From positions 1-64,000 of the forward strand of contig NZ_CP023439.1 of assembly GCF_002354895.1 (NCBI RefSeq): a stretch of DNA of 64,000 bases, written 5' to 3'. The notes under the pieces are model-generated. The model made no database searches. It saw nothing but the letters and a program-made list of their open reading frames with translations, and was not told the origin of the DNA. Position 1 is the stretch's first letter, and the number at the start of each line of letters is the position of its first letter. The position numbers were made by a program, and so were the translations under genes. Origin of the DNA: Thauera sp. K11 (GTDB lineage: Bacteria; Pseudomonadota; Gammaproteobacteria; Burkholderiales; Rhodocyclaceae). Positions 44,035 through 53,937 of the stretch are shown here, piece by piece.

Positions 44035-44565
44035 GTGGCCAGCTTTCCATACCAGCGTATCAACATAGTGGGTGCTTCCGGCTCCGGAACCACGACCCTG
44101 GGGCGGGCCCTCGCCGCCCGGCTCGGTCTTGGCTTCGCTGACGCGGACGATTTCTACTGGAAGCCCACCACTTCGCCATTCCAGGAGAAGTTCGACACTG
44201 GCCTGCGCCTGGGGATGATCCTCGACCATCTGAGGCAATTCGATGGGACCGTCGTTTCCGGTTCGGTTTGTGGCTGGGGTGCGGAACTGGAAGATTCGTT
44301 TGATCTGGTGGTGTTCCTCTTACTGCCTACGAGCTTGAGACTTCAGCGGATAGAAGCGCGGGAAACCGCCCTCTTCGGCGGCGCAAATCCTGCGTTCCTG
44401 ACATGGGCTGCCCAGTATGACGAGGGAAAACTGCCGGGACGCAGTCGCGCGCGCCACGAGGCTTGGCTCGCTAGCCGGCAATGTCGCATCTTGCGATTCG
44501 AAGGCGATCAAGAGGTGGCGCAGCGTATCGAGCAGATCATGGAGCACGCCGCTCGTACCGCATAG
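44035..44565 (+). CDS. Adenylate-kinase-like P-loop protein
   Basis: A small P-loop NTPase. INIVGASGSGTTTLGRALA carries the Walker A variant GASGSGTTT near the N-terminus, followed by DADDFYWKP, VVSGSVCGWG and FLLLPTSLRLQRIEARE, as in nucleoside- or adenylate-kinase-like proteins of unknown substrate. Lower GC and different codon choice than neighbours suggest transfer. Start uncertain: GTG 44035 puts the P-loop near the N-terminus as in relatives but lacks an RBS; ATG 43960 has GGAG and adds 25 residues. Downstream lie only decayed genes on the other strand. Confidence 0.62.
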   Translation: MASFPYQRINIVGASGSGTTTLGRALAARLGLGFADADDFYWKPTTSPFQEKFDTGLRLGMILDHLRQFDGTVVSGSVCGWGAELEDSFDLVVFLLLPTSLRLQRIEARETALFGGANPAFLTWAAQYDEGKLPGRSRARHEAWLASRQCRILRFEGDQEVAQRIEQIMEHAARTA

Positions 44566-44566
44566 T

Positions 44567-44841
44567 TGCCCCAGTTGATGCGGTTGAGCCGCCCCCGGTC
44601 GAACTTGGGGGTGGAACTCCCTGCGCTCTTTGCGGATCTTGTCGGCGACTTCGTCGGCAACAAGGGTGGGGGAGGTGAAGATGAAGTCCAGTTTGTCGAT
44701 CTTTTCCAGTTCGGCCTTCAACGCCTCATAGGCGTACATCGAAAAGCACGAGGCCGCGATCTTCAGTCATGGCCCTGGTCGGATGGTTTGCTTGAGGTCG
44801 TCGTCCTGCAAGCGGCTGATGTCGTCGATCAGTTCCATCAT
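44567..44841 (-). pseudogene. Remnant of a helicase gene
   Basis: From ATG 44841 (after GGGGAG) the frame reads MELIDDISRLQDDDLKQTI, hits an in-frame TGA, then continues LKIAASCFSMYAYEALKAELE and LDFIFTSPTLVADEVADKIR, the N-terminus of the large helicases with a phospholipase-D-like start that occur on integrative elements. In a shifted frame further on, FDRGRLNRINWGNYA resembles the segment before the DEAH box of the same family. A stop codon, a deletion and loss of everything downstream make it non-functional. It begins 8 bp after the Fic-like remnant. Confidence 0.62.
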
Positions 44842-44848
44842 GCTCCCC

Positions 44849-45131
44849 TTATGCTTGCTTGACCCATTTCGCACCACGCCCTTTGCCGGTTGATTCGATC
44901 AGTCCCTCTGATTTCATCGCCCGCAGTACCAGCCGCACCATGTCCCGGCTCGCACCCGGGCAGGCATCCTCGATCTCCGAAATCGAAAACGGCAGGCTGC
45001 GCCCCAGGACTTCTGCACGCACCCGGTCGCCCTTGCTGCCGCCCCCGCTCCTTACCCAGCGAGCGCAGGGTGGCCGCCTGGGTGCCGTCGAAGCGCAGCG
45101 CAGCGAGGGACTCGGGGGTAAGCGAGTGCAT
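44849..45131 (-). pseudogene. Remnant of a Fic-family (AMPylase-type) gene with the catalytic core deleted
   Basis: From ATG 45131 one frame gives LTPESLAALRFDGTQAATLR, like the N-terminus of DUF4172/Fic proteins. After about 45045 a different frame gives a winged-helix C-terminus (PFSISEIEDACPGASRDMVR, then SEGLIESTGKGRGAKW). The central Fic domain with its HPFxxGNGR loop is absent, so an internal deletion has joined the two ends out of frame. A -1 frame start at 45220 also exists. Identification rests on remembered family resemblance. Confidence 0.55.
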
Positions 45132-45327
45132 GGCAATGTAAGCCCAGGCCGTCTCAACGGGGTAATCATGGCTTTTAAATAGGGTATTCTCCTTTTGAAT
45201 ACCTCATTAACTTCATTCAACTACCCTGTTTCCACGCCTGTAGTGCAGGCCATAGGGCCTTGCGGAGGGATGCCGACATGCCTGACAGGGGGCGAGGGAT
45301 TCTTGAGGCTTCAGTGAAGCCGGCGTC

Positions 45328-45620
45328 ATGGCCGACTACCTGGCGGAGCGGCAGCAGGTACCACGCGCAGCCATTCTCTTGGACGAGCACGGAGACAACA
45401 CCGAGGCGACAGCTTGGAACAGCGCTGCCATCATGAAGTCGCGCGGCCTCAAGACCGCCCTGGTCGTCACGCAGTATTTCCACATCACCTGCAGCCGCTA
45501 CGCGCCGCTGGCGTGGAAACGGTCCACACTGCGCACGCCCGCTACTTTGACGCTCGCGATCTGTATTCAACGGCCAGGGAGTCGATTGCGCTTCCGGCGT
45601 ACTGGCTTGGTGTCAGATGA
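45328..45620 (+). pseudogene. Truncated, frameshifted DUF218 (YdcF/SanA-like) gene
   Basis: One frame reads ILLDEHGDNTEATAWNSAAI and ALVVTQYFHITCSRYA, the core of DUF218 proteins. At about 45500 the match moves to another frame: AAGVETVHTAHARYFDARDL, ending TARESIALPAYWLGVR and a TGA at 45618-45620. The N-terminal half with the metal-binding start is missing. Decayed fragment. The flanking stretches 45132-45327 and 45621-45761 show nothing else. Confidence 0.7.
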
Positions 45621-45761
45621 TGCGCGCTCCATCCTTGGCGTTCCTCGCGCTGGCCGGTCACGCGATGGCTGCAGGCTTGCGGGGCAGGATCGGGCGGAAA
45701 TGACGCTGCCGGCCTTCGACCACGCCTGGCGCGAGGGCAGCGGATCAAGCCGCCCCTGTGC

Positions 45762-46853
45762 TTACACGTTGAACAGGAAGTTGAGCACGTCTCCGTCCTT
45801 CACCACGTATTCCTTCCCTTCCGCCCGCATCTTGCCCGCTTCCTTGGCTCCGGCTTCGCCCTTGTACTGGATGAAATCCTCGTAGGCGATGGTTTGCGCG
45901 CGGATGAAGCCGCGCTCGAAATCGGTGTGGATGACGCCGGCCGCTTGCGGCGCGGTGTCGCCGGCGTGGATGGTCCAGGCGCGCACTTCCTTCACGCCGG
46001 CGGTGAAGTAGGTCTGCAGGCCGAGCAGCCTGTAGCCGGCGCGGATCAGGCGGTCGAGGCCGGGTTCTTCCAGGCCCATGGATTCGAGGAAGTCCTTCTT
46101 GTCGGCGTCGTCCAGGTCGGCGATCTCGGCTTCGATCGCGGCGCACAGCGCCACCACCTCGGCGCCTTCGGCCGCGGCGTGGGCGCGCACGGCGTCCAGG
46201 TGCGGGTTGTTCTCGAAGCCGTCCTCGGCGACGTTGGCGGCGTACAGCACCGGCTTGGCGGTGATGAGGCAGAAGGGCTTCAGCAGCGCCCATTCTTCCT
46301 TGGAGAGGTCGAGCGCGCGCACCGGCTTGGCTTCGTCGAGCTGGGGGAGGCACTTTTCCAGCACCGCGACCAGCGCCTTGGCTTCCTTGTCGCCGGCGGC
46401 GGCGGGGCGCTTGTAGCGGTTGATCGCCTTGTCCACCGTCGCCATGTCGGCGAGCGCGAGTTCGGTGTCGATCACCTCGATGTCGCGGATCGGATCGACG
46501 CTGCCGGAGACGTGCACCACGTTGTCGTCGGCGAAGCAGCGCACCACGTGCACGATGGCGTCGGTCTCGCGGATGTTGGCGAGGAACTGGTTGCCCAGGC
46601 CTTCGCCCTTGGAGGCGCCGGCGACCAGCCCGGCGATGTCGACGAATTCGACGATGGCCGGCTGCACGCGCTGCGGCTTGACGATCTCCGACAGCGCATC
46701 CAGGCGCGGGTCGGGCACTTCGACGATGCCGACGTTGGGCTCGATGGTGCAGAAGGGGTAGTTCGCCGCTTCGATGCCGGCCTTGGTGAGGGCGTTGAAC
46801 AGGGTCGACTTGCCGACGTTGGGCAGGCCGACGATTCCGCATTTCAGGCTCAT
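45762..46853 (-). CDS. ychF: Redox-regulated ATPase/GTPase YchF (OLA1 family)
   Basis: Ribosome-associated P-loop NTPase that prefers ATP. The 363-aa length is exact for the family. G1 is GLPNVGKST (9-17), then [11 protein letters not shown] (switch I region), G3 [18 protein letters not shown], a mid coiled-coil domain, and the C-terminal TGS-like domain ([46 protein letters not shown]). pth, its usual neighbour, is 1.1 kb away, separated by the Ap4A gene. Confidence 0.96.
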   Translation of the reverse strand: MSLKCGIVGLPNVGKSTLFNALTKAGIEAANYPFCTIEPNVGIVEVPDPRLDALSEIVKPQRVQPAIVEFVDIAGLVAGASKGEGLGNQFLANIRETDAIVHVVRCFADDNVVHVSGSVDPIRDIEVIDTELALADMATVDKAINRYKRPAAAGDKEAKALVAVLEKCLPQLDEAKPVRALDLSKEEWALLKPFCLITAKPVLYAANVAEDGFENNPHLDAVRAHAAAEGAEVVALCAAIEAEIADLDDADKKDFLESMGLEEPGLDRLIRAGYRLLGLQTYFTAGVKEVRAWTIHAGDTAPQAAGVIHTDFERGFIRAQTIAYEDFIQYKGEAGAKEAGKMRAEGKEYVVKDGDVLNFLFNV

Positions 46854-47053
46854 GTGAATCCTCGTCGTTCCGGCGGCACGGCGGCGCGGATGCGCTACTG
46901 CCTTGATCCGGTGTGGAAAACCGTGGATTGTACCGCGTTGCCGTCAGGGGTTCCAAAGCGGGGAACGGCGGGTGCGCAGGCGCAAAGCACGCATGCCGCG
47001 TCTACAATCCCTGTTCCGCATTTGCCCGGAAACGAACTGGTGGAGGAGACGAC

Positions 47054-47923
47054 ATGACGGGAAGCTGGATGGAGGCGGTCGATGCGCGCAGCGCGAGCGC
47101 GCGCGCTTCGGGGGCGCTGCAGCCGGTGCAGGCCGAACAGACCGAGATCGAGGATGCGGGCCTGCGCTTCATCGTGCGCTGGGTGTCGTCGCTGGCGGCC
47201 AAGGATGCGACCAAGGTCGCGATTCCGGGAGGGCCGCGCGACCCGAATTTCAATCCCTTCCTGAACCCCGATCCGGAATTGACCGTGGGGCCCCTCGGCG
47301 ATGCCCACGTCGCGATCCTGAACAAGTTCCCGCTGTGCGACCGCCATCTGGTGCTGGCGCGCCGCGAGTTCGAGGAACAACTGGTGCCGCTGGCGCAAGC
47401 CGATTTTGCGGCGCTGGCGACGATCATGGCGGAGGCGGGCGGCATCGGGCTGTTCAACGGCGGCACCGCTGCCGGTGCGAGCCAGCGCCACAAGCATGTG
47501 CAGTGGCTGCCCGAGGCCGAGGGCAACGCCAGCCTGCGGCCGTTCGCCGCCGGACTGCCCGGGGGGCTGCCGGAGCAGGGCGTGGCCCGGCATCCGGCCC
47601 TGGCGATGCAGCACGCCTTCGTGCGCGTGCGCTGCGGCCAGGGCGTGCCGGTGGAGACGGCGGCGGAGAGCCTGTACGCGGCCTATCTCACCGCATGCGG
47701 GGAACTCGGGCTCAGGCCGGATTCCGACGGTCTGCTGCCGCCCTGCAACCTACTGGCGGGCGACGGCTGGCTGCTGATGGTGCCGCGCAGCCAGGAGTGT
47801 TTCGAGGGAATCCCGATGAGCGCCGTGTGTTTCGGCGGCACGCTGTATACGCGCCAGCCGGAGCAGATCGAGTCGATCCGCCGGGTCGGCCCCTTGCGCG
47901 CGCTCGCGGCCGTGGGCTACTGA
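47054..47923 (+). CDS. Ap4A phosphorylase (ATP adenylyltransferase family)
   Basis: Cleaves diadenosine tetraphosphate by phosphorolysis to ATP and ADP. The 289-aa protein has ILNKFPLCDRHLVLA (about 95-109) and the HIT-like catalytic triad in GTAAGASQRHKHVQWLP (about 137-153, HxHxQ), then PCNLLAGDGWLLMVPRS. Strong GGAGGAG RBS. TACAAT at 47003-47008 could be its -10. Divergent from ychF, convergent with pth. Confidence 0.88.
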   Translation: MTGSWMEAVDARSASARASGALQPVQAEQTEIEDAGLRFIVRWVSSLAAKDATKVAIPGGPRDPNFNPFLNPDPELTVGPLGDAHVAILNKFPLCDRHLVLARREFEEQLVPLAQADFAALATIMAEAGGIGLFNGGTAAGASQRHKHVQWLPEAEGNASLRPFAAGLPGGLPEQGVARHPALAMQHAFVRVRCGQGVPVETAAESLYAAYLTACGELGLRPDSDGLLPPCNLLAGDGWLLMVPRSQECFEGIPMSAVCFGGTLYTRQPEQIESIRRVGPLRALAAVGY

Positions 47924-47935
47924 GCGCGGAAAGCG

Positions 47936-48577
47936 TCAGGTGCCGGCGTCGGCCGGGGGCGGTTTCGGGGCTTTCGGCGGCTTGGGCGCGGTGGGGCGCG
48001 CGTTGAGCCGGGTCGCGGCGGCGTTGAGTTCGCCGCGTGCGAGCTGCGGCCAGACCGCGAGCGCCTTGTCGATCGCTTCGTCGATCAGGGCCTGTTCCTC
48101 GCGCCGCGGCGGCTTGAGCACGAAGTGCACCACCTCGTTGCGATCGCCCGGGTGGCCGATGCCGATGCGCAGGCGCCAGTAGTCGTGGGTGCCGAGGTGG
48201 GCCGAGGTGTCCTTCAGCCCGTTGTGGCCGCCGAGCCCGCCGCCGAACTTCAGCCGCAACTGGCCGGGCGGGATGTCGAGTTCGTCGTGCACGACGAGGA
48301 TCTCGGACGGTTCGATGCGGTAGAAGCGCGCCAGCGCGCCGATGGCCTGGCCGGAGCGGTTCATGTAGGTCTGCGGCATCAGCAGCCACACGCCGGCTTC
48401 TCGCGCATTGGCGGCCAGGCCGTGGAAACGGGACTCGAACGAGAAGCGAGCGCCGAGCCTGTCGGCGAGGCGCTCGCAAAACCAAAACCCGGCGTTGTGC
48501 CGGGTTTCCGCATATTCGGCCCCCGGGTTGCCGAGGCCGACGACGAGACGAGGCGCGCGTGCGGGCGCGGTGCTCAC
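47936..48577 (-). CDS. pth: Peptidyl-tRNA hydrolase
   Basis: Recycles peptidyl-tRNA. The 213-aa product contains [20 protein letters not shown] (about 11-30) with the catalytic His, [10 protein letters not shown] (Asn), HDELDIPPG (Asp) and [11 protein letters not shown], all standard, plus a Lys/Pro/Ala-rich tail. The start is the GTG at 48577, within CAGTGAGC, the right-hand end of a family-1 repeat; that repeat also supplies the GGGAGG ribosome-binding site. rplY lies upstream on the same strand, the usual prs-rplY-pth order. Confidence 0.94.
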   Translation of the reverse strand: MSTAPARAPRLVVGLGNPGAEYAETRHNAGFWFCERLADRLGARFSFESRFHGLAANAREAGVWLLMPQTYMNRSGQAIGALARFYRIEPSEILVVHDELDIPPGQLRLKFGGGLGGHNGLKDTSAHLGTHDYWRLRIGIGHPGDRNEVVHFVLKPPRREEQALIDEAIDKALAVWPQLARGELNAAATRLNARPTAPKPPKAPKPPPADAGT

Positions 48578-48660
48578 TGCACTAACCTCCCGTCGCTGCG
48601 CGACATCCTCCCCACGGGATAAAGAGCGCCCCTGTCGGGCAGCCGGGCAGGGGCGCTCAT
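48569..48660 (-). repeat. TGAGC-bounded stop-to-start repeat (family 1, copy 2)
   Basis: A 92-bp element between rplY and pth. On the minus strand it has a hairpin with 11-bp arms (48648-48658 and 48624-48634) followed by TTT, the core GGATGTCGCGCAGCGACGGG, then GGAGGTTAGTGCAGTGAGC, which holds the pth RBS and GTG start. It begins 40 bp past the rplY stop. It aligns without gaps to copy 1 at 28243-28334. Confidence 0.88.
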
Positions 48661-48700
48661 CGGGTGTCGGTCCCGGGCATCCGCGGGCGGGAAGGCAGGT

Positions 48701-49303
48701 TTACGCCGCTTCGCCTTCCGCGGCTTCGGGTGCCGGGCCCTTGGCGACGGTGGCGTTGGCCACGACCGGGTCGCCTTCGCCGTGGTGCACGACCTCGACG
48801 CCGGCTGGCAGCTTGAGCTGCGACAGGTGGATCGTCTCACCGGCGTTCAGCGCCGACAGGTCGACCTCGATGAATCCGGGCAGATTGGCCGGCAGGCACT
48901 GGATGTCTACCTCGTTGATCGGGTGCGCGATCATGCAGCCGCCGAGCTTGACGGCCGGGCTGACGTCGCCATTGACGAAGTGCAGCGGCACCTTGAGGTG
49001 CATCTTCTGGCCGGAGTCGATGCGCTGGAAGTCGATGTGCAGCACCTGCTGCTTGTACGGATGCCACTGGGTGTCGCGCAGCACCACGGTTTCCTTGCTG
49101 CCGTCGATGTCGATGGTCAGCACGGAAGAGTGGAACGCTTCCTTGCGCAGCAGGTGGTAAAGCTCGTTGTGGTCCATCTGCACCAGTCGGACGTCGCCGG
49201 CGCCGCCGTAGACGATGCCCGGCAACTGGCCGGCGCGACGCAGGCGGCGGCTCGCACCCGTACCTTGAGCGTCACGCTTGGTGGCCTTGAATTCGATCTG
49301 CAT
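48701..49303 (-). CDS. rplY: 50S ribosomal protein L25/general stress protein Ctc
   Basis: 5S rRNA-binding protein, long CTC form (200 aa). The L25 domain is residues 1-95 (FKATKRDAQGTGASRRLRRAG, PGIVYGG, VLRDTQWHPYKQQVLHIDFQ), followed by the TL5 C-terminal beta domain (VPLHFVNGDVSPAVKLGG, CLPANLPGFIEVDLS) and an Ala/Glu tail. GGAG precedes the ATG. It follows prs on the same strand. Confidence 0.96.
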   Translation of the reverse strand: MQIEFKATKRDAQGTGASRRLRRAGQLPGIVYGGAGDVRLVQMDHNELYHLLRKEAFHSSVLTIDIDGSKETVVLRDTQWHPYKQQVLHIDFQRIDSGQKMHLKVPLHFVNGDVSPAVKLGGCMIAHPINEVDIQCLPANLPGFIEVDLSALNAGETIHLSQLKLPAGVEVVHHGEGDPVVANATVAKGPAPEAAEGEAA

Positions 49304-49354
49304 TGTGTTGCTCCTGAGTTGAAGACTCCGCCCGCGACCAGGCGGAGAGGGGAA

Positions 49355-49382
49355 GCCCGTGCGGCATGCAGCCCGCACGGGC
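49355..49382 (-). terminator. Hairpin between prs and rplY
   Basis: GCCCGTGCGG and CCGCACGGGC make a 10-bp stem with an 8-base loop, 8 bp past the prs stop. A second stem (CTCCGCC and GGCGGAG, 49326-49347) follows. No T-tract; partial attenuation between two highly expressed genes is plausible. Confidence 0.5.
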
Positions 49383-49389
49383 GGAAAGC

Positions 49390-50340
<951 letters not shown>

Positions 50341-50415
50341 TACCGCTACTCCGATGCCGTAAGAATCATCGCGCAAAAACGACTCGGGCAGGCCCATGGC
50401 CTGCCCGTTGCTGTC

Positions 50416-50492
50416 TGGCTGGGGAGGAAGGATTCGAACCCTCGAATGCCGGAATCAAAATCCGGTGCCTTAACCGACTTGGCGACTCCCCA
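50416..50492 (-). tRNA. tRNA-Gln (anticodon UUG)
   Basis: 77 bases including an encoded CCA. The minus strand begins TGGGGAG and ends CTCCCCAGCCA, forming the acceptor stem. The anticodon arm is CCGGA, loop TTTTGAT, TCCGG, giving anticodon TTG. The T arm reads GAGGGTTCGAATCCTTC. It lies between ispE and prs. Confidence 0.96.
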
Positions 50493-50538
50493 AGAAACCT
50501 TTTCGCTATCGCCCGCGCGTCGATCCGTGAAACGGCGG

Positions 50539-51429
50539 CTATTGTAGCCACTCGTACAACGGATGGCGAGCCAGGCTGCGAACTTTCCACGCCTGCCACT
50601 GCGCCGGGCAGCTTCCGGCGATGCGTCGTGCATCGGTTTCCGATGCGACTTCCGCAAAGACGCAGGCGCCCGAGCCTGTCATCCGCGCCGGCGCATGTTG
50701 CGCCAGCCAGTCGATCACGCGCCTGACTTCCGGAAACCGACTGCATGCCACCGGCTGCAAGTCGTTTCGGGTAGTGCCCGTAACGAAGTCCACTATTTTG
50801 ATGGGGGCGGTGTCTCTCGTCAACTCCGGCGCGCGAAAAATTTCGGCGGTGGGGACGCCGGTTCCCGGAAAGACGATCACATACCATGCCGGCGGCAACG
50901 CCAGCGGCTGCAACGCCTCGCCCACGCCCTCGGCGAAGGCGTCCCGGCCGAAGACGAAGACCGGCACGTCGGCACCCAGTTGCAGGCCCAATGCCTGCAG
51001 CCCGGCACGCGACAGGCCGCAGTTCCATAGGCGGTTCAGCGCGATCAACGTCGTCGCCGCGTCCGAACTGCCGCCGCCGATGCCGCCGCCCAGCGGCAGC
51101 GCCTTGTGCAGCGCGATGTCCGCGCCCAGCCGGGTGCCGGCGGCCCGTTGCAGCAGGCGCGCGGCGCGGACCACGAGATCTTCCTCCTCGGGTACGCCGG
51201 GCACGCCGTTCACGCGTCGGATCGCTCCGTCCTCGCGCAGCGCGAAATCGAGCGTGTCGCCCCAGTCGAGCAGGCGGAAGGCGGTCTGCAGCAGGTGGTA
51301 GCCGTCGGCGCGGCGGCCGACGACGTGCAGGAAGAGGTTGATCTTGGCCGGTGCCGGGCAGCCGAGGAGCCGGCCGGGAAGATCGGTGCGCGGGGCGCCG
51401 GTACGGGCGCTCAGGGGCGTGGCGTCCAT
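50539..51429 (-). CDS. ispE: 4-diphosphocytidyl-2-C-methyl-D-erythritol kinase
   Basis: GHMP kinase of the MEP isoprenoid pathway. The 296-aa product has [21 protein letters not shown] (about 25-45), the ATP-binding [14 protein letters not shown] (about 111-124) and the C-terminal [12 protein letters not shown]. It begins inside the last codons of lolB (19-bp overlap), a conserved pairing, and is followed by tRNA-Gln. Confidence 0.95.
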   Translation of the reverse strand: MDATPLSARTGAPRTDLPGRLLGCPAPAKINLFLHVVGRRADGYHLLQTAFRLLDWGDTLDFALREDGAIRRVNGVPGVPEEEDLVVRAARLLQRAAGTRLGADIALHKALPLGGGIGGGSSDAATTLIALNRLWNCGLSRAGLQALGLQLGADVPVFVFGRDAFAEGVGEALQPLALPPAWYVIVFPGTGVPTAEIFRAPELTRDTAPIKIVDFVTGTTRNDLQPVACSRFPEVRRVIDWLAQHAPARMTGSGACVFAEVASETDARRIAGSCPAQWQAWKVRSLARHPLYEWLQ

Positions 51430-52025
51430 GTGTCGACGATGAGGCGGAGGCGGGCGTCGCCGCGGGAGATGTCCAGGCGTGCAGGCATCGCGCCGGGGTC
51501 CGGCGCGGCATAGTCGAGGTAGTCGATGCGCCAGCCCTGGTCGAACACCTGCGTGGGCCGGCCGAACGCATCGCGGGAGCGCACTTCGGCGCCGGCGGCG
51601 GGCGTGGCCTGTACCCAGTCACCGAGCCGGGCCACCGGCACCTCGACGCCCAGCACCTGCGGCAGCAGCACGTCGGCGCGGGGGGCATCGATGCGCTGGC
51701 CGCCGGCGTCGGTCAGGCGGGCGCCGGCGGCATCGCTTTCCAGGCGGGCGGCCACCTGGCCGAGCGGGGTATAGACCGTCCACGTGTCCGAGGCCGGGCC
51801 GTGCTGCCATTCCACCCTGCCGCTCGCCGCCCGGCTGCCGTCGCTGGCCGACATCCGGCCCTCCAGCTCGAACGCGGCGACGGCGCGGCGTTGCGCGGCG
51901 GGCGCCGCCTCCCTGGGCGCGAGCGGCGCGCATGCCGCTGTCGCCGCGGCGGCGAGCACGGCGGCGAGCAACGCACGGCGACCGGCGCGCGCGGCGGCCG
52001 GTGCATGCGGGGCGACCGGCCTCAT
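51411..52025 (-). CDS. lolB: Outer-membrane lipoprotein insertion factor LolB
   Basis: Receives lipoproteins from LolA and inserts them in the outer membrane. The 204-aa product has a lipobox ATAAC (Cys about 32), then the [10 protein letters not shown] strand and a LolB beta-barrel core ([38 protein letters not shown]). It overlaps the TPR gene by 4 bp upstream and ispE downstream, the standard lolB-ispE junction. Confidence 0.92.
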   Translation of the reverse strand: MRPVAPHAPAAARAGRRALLAAVLAAAATAACAPLAPREAAPAAQRRAVAAFELEGRMSASDGSRAASGRVEWQHGPASDTWTVYTPLGQVAARLESDAAGARLTDAGGQRIDAPRADVLLPQVLGVEVPVARLGDWVQATPAAGAEVRSRDAFGRPTQVFDQGWRIDYLDYAAPDPGAMPARLDISRGDARLRLIVDTWTPRP

Positions 52026-53731
52026 CGGCTGCGCAGGCGCTGCGTGGTGTCGCGGAGCAGCTTGTTTTCCGGATGCGCGGTCATCGCCGCGTCGAAGAGG
52101 CGGTTCGCATCATTGCGGCGGTTCAGGCTCCACAGGACCTCGCCGAGGTGGGCGGCGATCTCGGGGTCCTGGCGCGTGCGGTAGGCGCGCTCGAGATGGG
52201 ACAGCGCGCCGGTGCCATCGCCGCGGCGGAAGAGCACCCAGCCCATGCTGTCGAGGATGAAGGGGTCGTCGGGCGAGAGTTCGAGCGCCCGGGCGATCAG
52301 CGCCTCGGCCTCCTTCAGCCGCAGGCCGCGGTCGGCCAGCGAGTAACCGAGTGCGTTGAAGGCGTGCGCGTGGTCGGGTTTGAGCGCGATCACGCGGCGC
52401 AGCCGGGTTTCCATGACGTTGATGCGATCGAGCCGCTCGGCCAGCATCGCCGCCTCGTACATCAGGTCGACGTCGTCCGGGCGGGTGCGCAGCGCGGCGT
52501 CTATCACCGCCAGCGCTTCGGCGGGCCGGTCGGCGTCGCGCAGCAACTGGGCTTCGGCCAGGATGTAGCGCCGGCGGGCGGCCTCGTCGCCCTCTTCGGT
52601 CTGGAGGCGCTGCCGGGCTTCGTCGATCCGGCCCTCGCGGGCGAGGCTCTGCGCGCTGCGGATCACGGCTTCGGGGCGCTGTTCGGGCGAGCGGACCTCG
52701 TCGAACCACTTGCGCGCGGCGGTGCCGTCGCTGCGGCTCTCGGCGATCTGGCCCAGGTGCAGGCGGATGAGGTCCTGCTCCGGATGGCCGGCGGCGAGCG
52801 CGCGGTTGAACTGCGCCTCGGCATCGGCCGGGTCGTCGAGCTGCAGCGACAGCAGCGCGGCCGCGAACAGCAACTCGTGGTCGTCCGGCGCGGCTTCGAG
52901 GAGGCGGCGGAATTCGGTGCGCGCCTCGTCGTAGCGCTTGGCGCCCACCAGGGCGCGGGCATGGGCGACCTGAAGGTTGCGGCTGTCCGGCTGGCGTGCG
53001 AGCGCGGCCTCGACCTGCTTGAGCGCCTCGTCGGCCGCGCCGGCATGCTGCAGCACCTGCGCCTTGAACAGGATGGCCGGCTCCCAGTCGGGGCGCAGGC
53101 CGAGCGCCGCATCCAGTGCCGCCACCGCTTCCATCGGCTCCTGCGCGATCATCGCCGCCTGCGCGCGGGCGAAGTGCGCCTCGGGCAGGTCGAGGTAGGG
53201 ATCGGTGAGCCGGGTCACGATGGTCTGGACCGCCTGCTTGTCCTCGATGCGCGCAAGCGCGCGATTGAGTCCCAGCAGGTTCTGTGCGAGCCGCTCGGGG
53301 TGGGTGGCGAGCGCGCGTGCGAGCTGCGCCTGCGCGTCTTCCAGGTTGCCGTTGCCGCCGGCCGCCACGTTCGACAGGATGCGGCGCGCATCGGGGGAAT
53401 CCGGCGCGATCTCGGCCCACAGGCGCGCGGCCTGGTTCGTCGCCTCGAGGTTGCGGGCGAACATCGCGACCTCGGTGGCGCGGCGGGCGATGCGGGGGTC
53501 GCGCGTGTTGCGTGCCAGGTCGAGGTACAACTGGGTGGACAGGCCGATCTGGCCGCGTGCGCCGGCGATCTCGGCCAGCAGCAACTGGTACAGCGTGCGC
53601 GGCGTCAGTTCCTGTGCCGGCAGATCGCTGCCGGTCCTGGGCTTCTCGGCCGCGGCGGCCAGGCCGGCGCCAAGGCATAGCGCGACGGCCAGACTCGTCC
53701 GGCGGGCGAAGCGGGCAAACTTGAAGGTCAT
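52022..53731 (-). CDS. Tetratricopeptide-repeat protein upstream of lolB
   Basis: A 569-aa periplasmic protein with a Sec signal peptide (cleavage near AAA, about 28). The rest is a long array of TPR-type helix pairs, clearest in the C-terminal half (HAHAFNALGYSLADRGLRLKEAEAL, SPDDPFILDSMGWVLFRRGD, DPEIAAHLGEVLWSLNRRND). The start is ATG 53731 at the signal peptide; an ATG 75 bp upstream adds a non-signal stretch. It overlaps lolB by 4 bp, as in many betaproteobacteria, so a role in outer-membrane assembly is likely but unproven. Divergent from mutM. Confidence 0.85.
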   Translation of the reverse strand: MTFKFARFARRTSLAVALCLGAGLAAAAEKPRTGSDLPAQELTPRTLYQLLLAEIAGARGQIGLSTQLYLDLARNTRDPRIARRATEVAMFARNLEATNQAARLWAEIAPDSPDARRILSNVAAGGNGNLEDAQAQLARALATHPERLAQNLLGLNRALARIEDKQAVQTIVTRLTDPYLDLPEAHFARAQAAMIAQEPMEAVAALDAALGLRPDWEPAILFKAQVLQHAGAADEALKQVEAALARQPDSRNLQVAHARALVGAKRYDEARTEFRRLLEAAPDDHELLFAAALLSLQLDDPADAEAQFNRALAAGHPEQDLIRLHLGQIAESRSDGTAARKWFDEVRSPEQRPEAVIRSAQSLAREGRIDEARQRLQTEEGDEAARRRYILAEAQLLRDADRPAEALAVIDAALRTRPDDVDLMYEAAMLAERLDRINVMETRLRRVIALKPDHAHAFNALGYSLADRGLRLKEAEALIARALELSPDDPFILDSMGWVLFRRGDGTGALSHLERAYRTRQDPEIAAHLGEVLWSLNRRNDANRLFDAAMTAHPENKLLRDTTQRLRSR

Positions 53732-53937
53732 GGATAAGGTCCGGCGGACTGGATCGAGGCGCACCGCATGCCGGGACGGCCATGCCGCCGCAGCGATGAC
53801 GGCCATTGGATGGCTGAACTAGAATTCAGTTCGCTCCATGTTAGGCAGATTGCCGTTTCACCTGCAAGCGAGCCGCGCTGCCGCAAGCCCCGCTTGCGCT
53901 GCGGTCCCTTCCCGCCGCACGCCCGTTCCGGATCGCC

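Noticed and set aside
53815..53835. CTGAA-N6-TTCAG palindrome in the mutM/TPR spacer as an operator
   Set aside because: Short, centred on GAATTC, and no second copy or known regulator consensus matches it.
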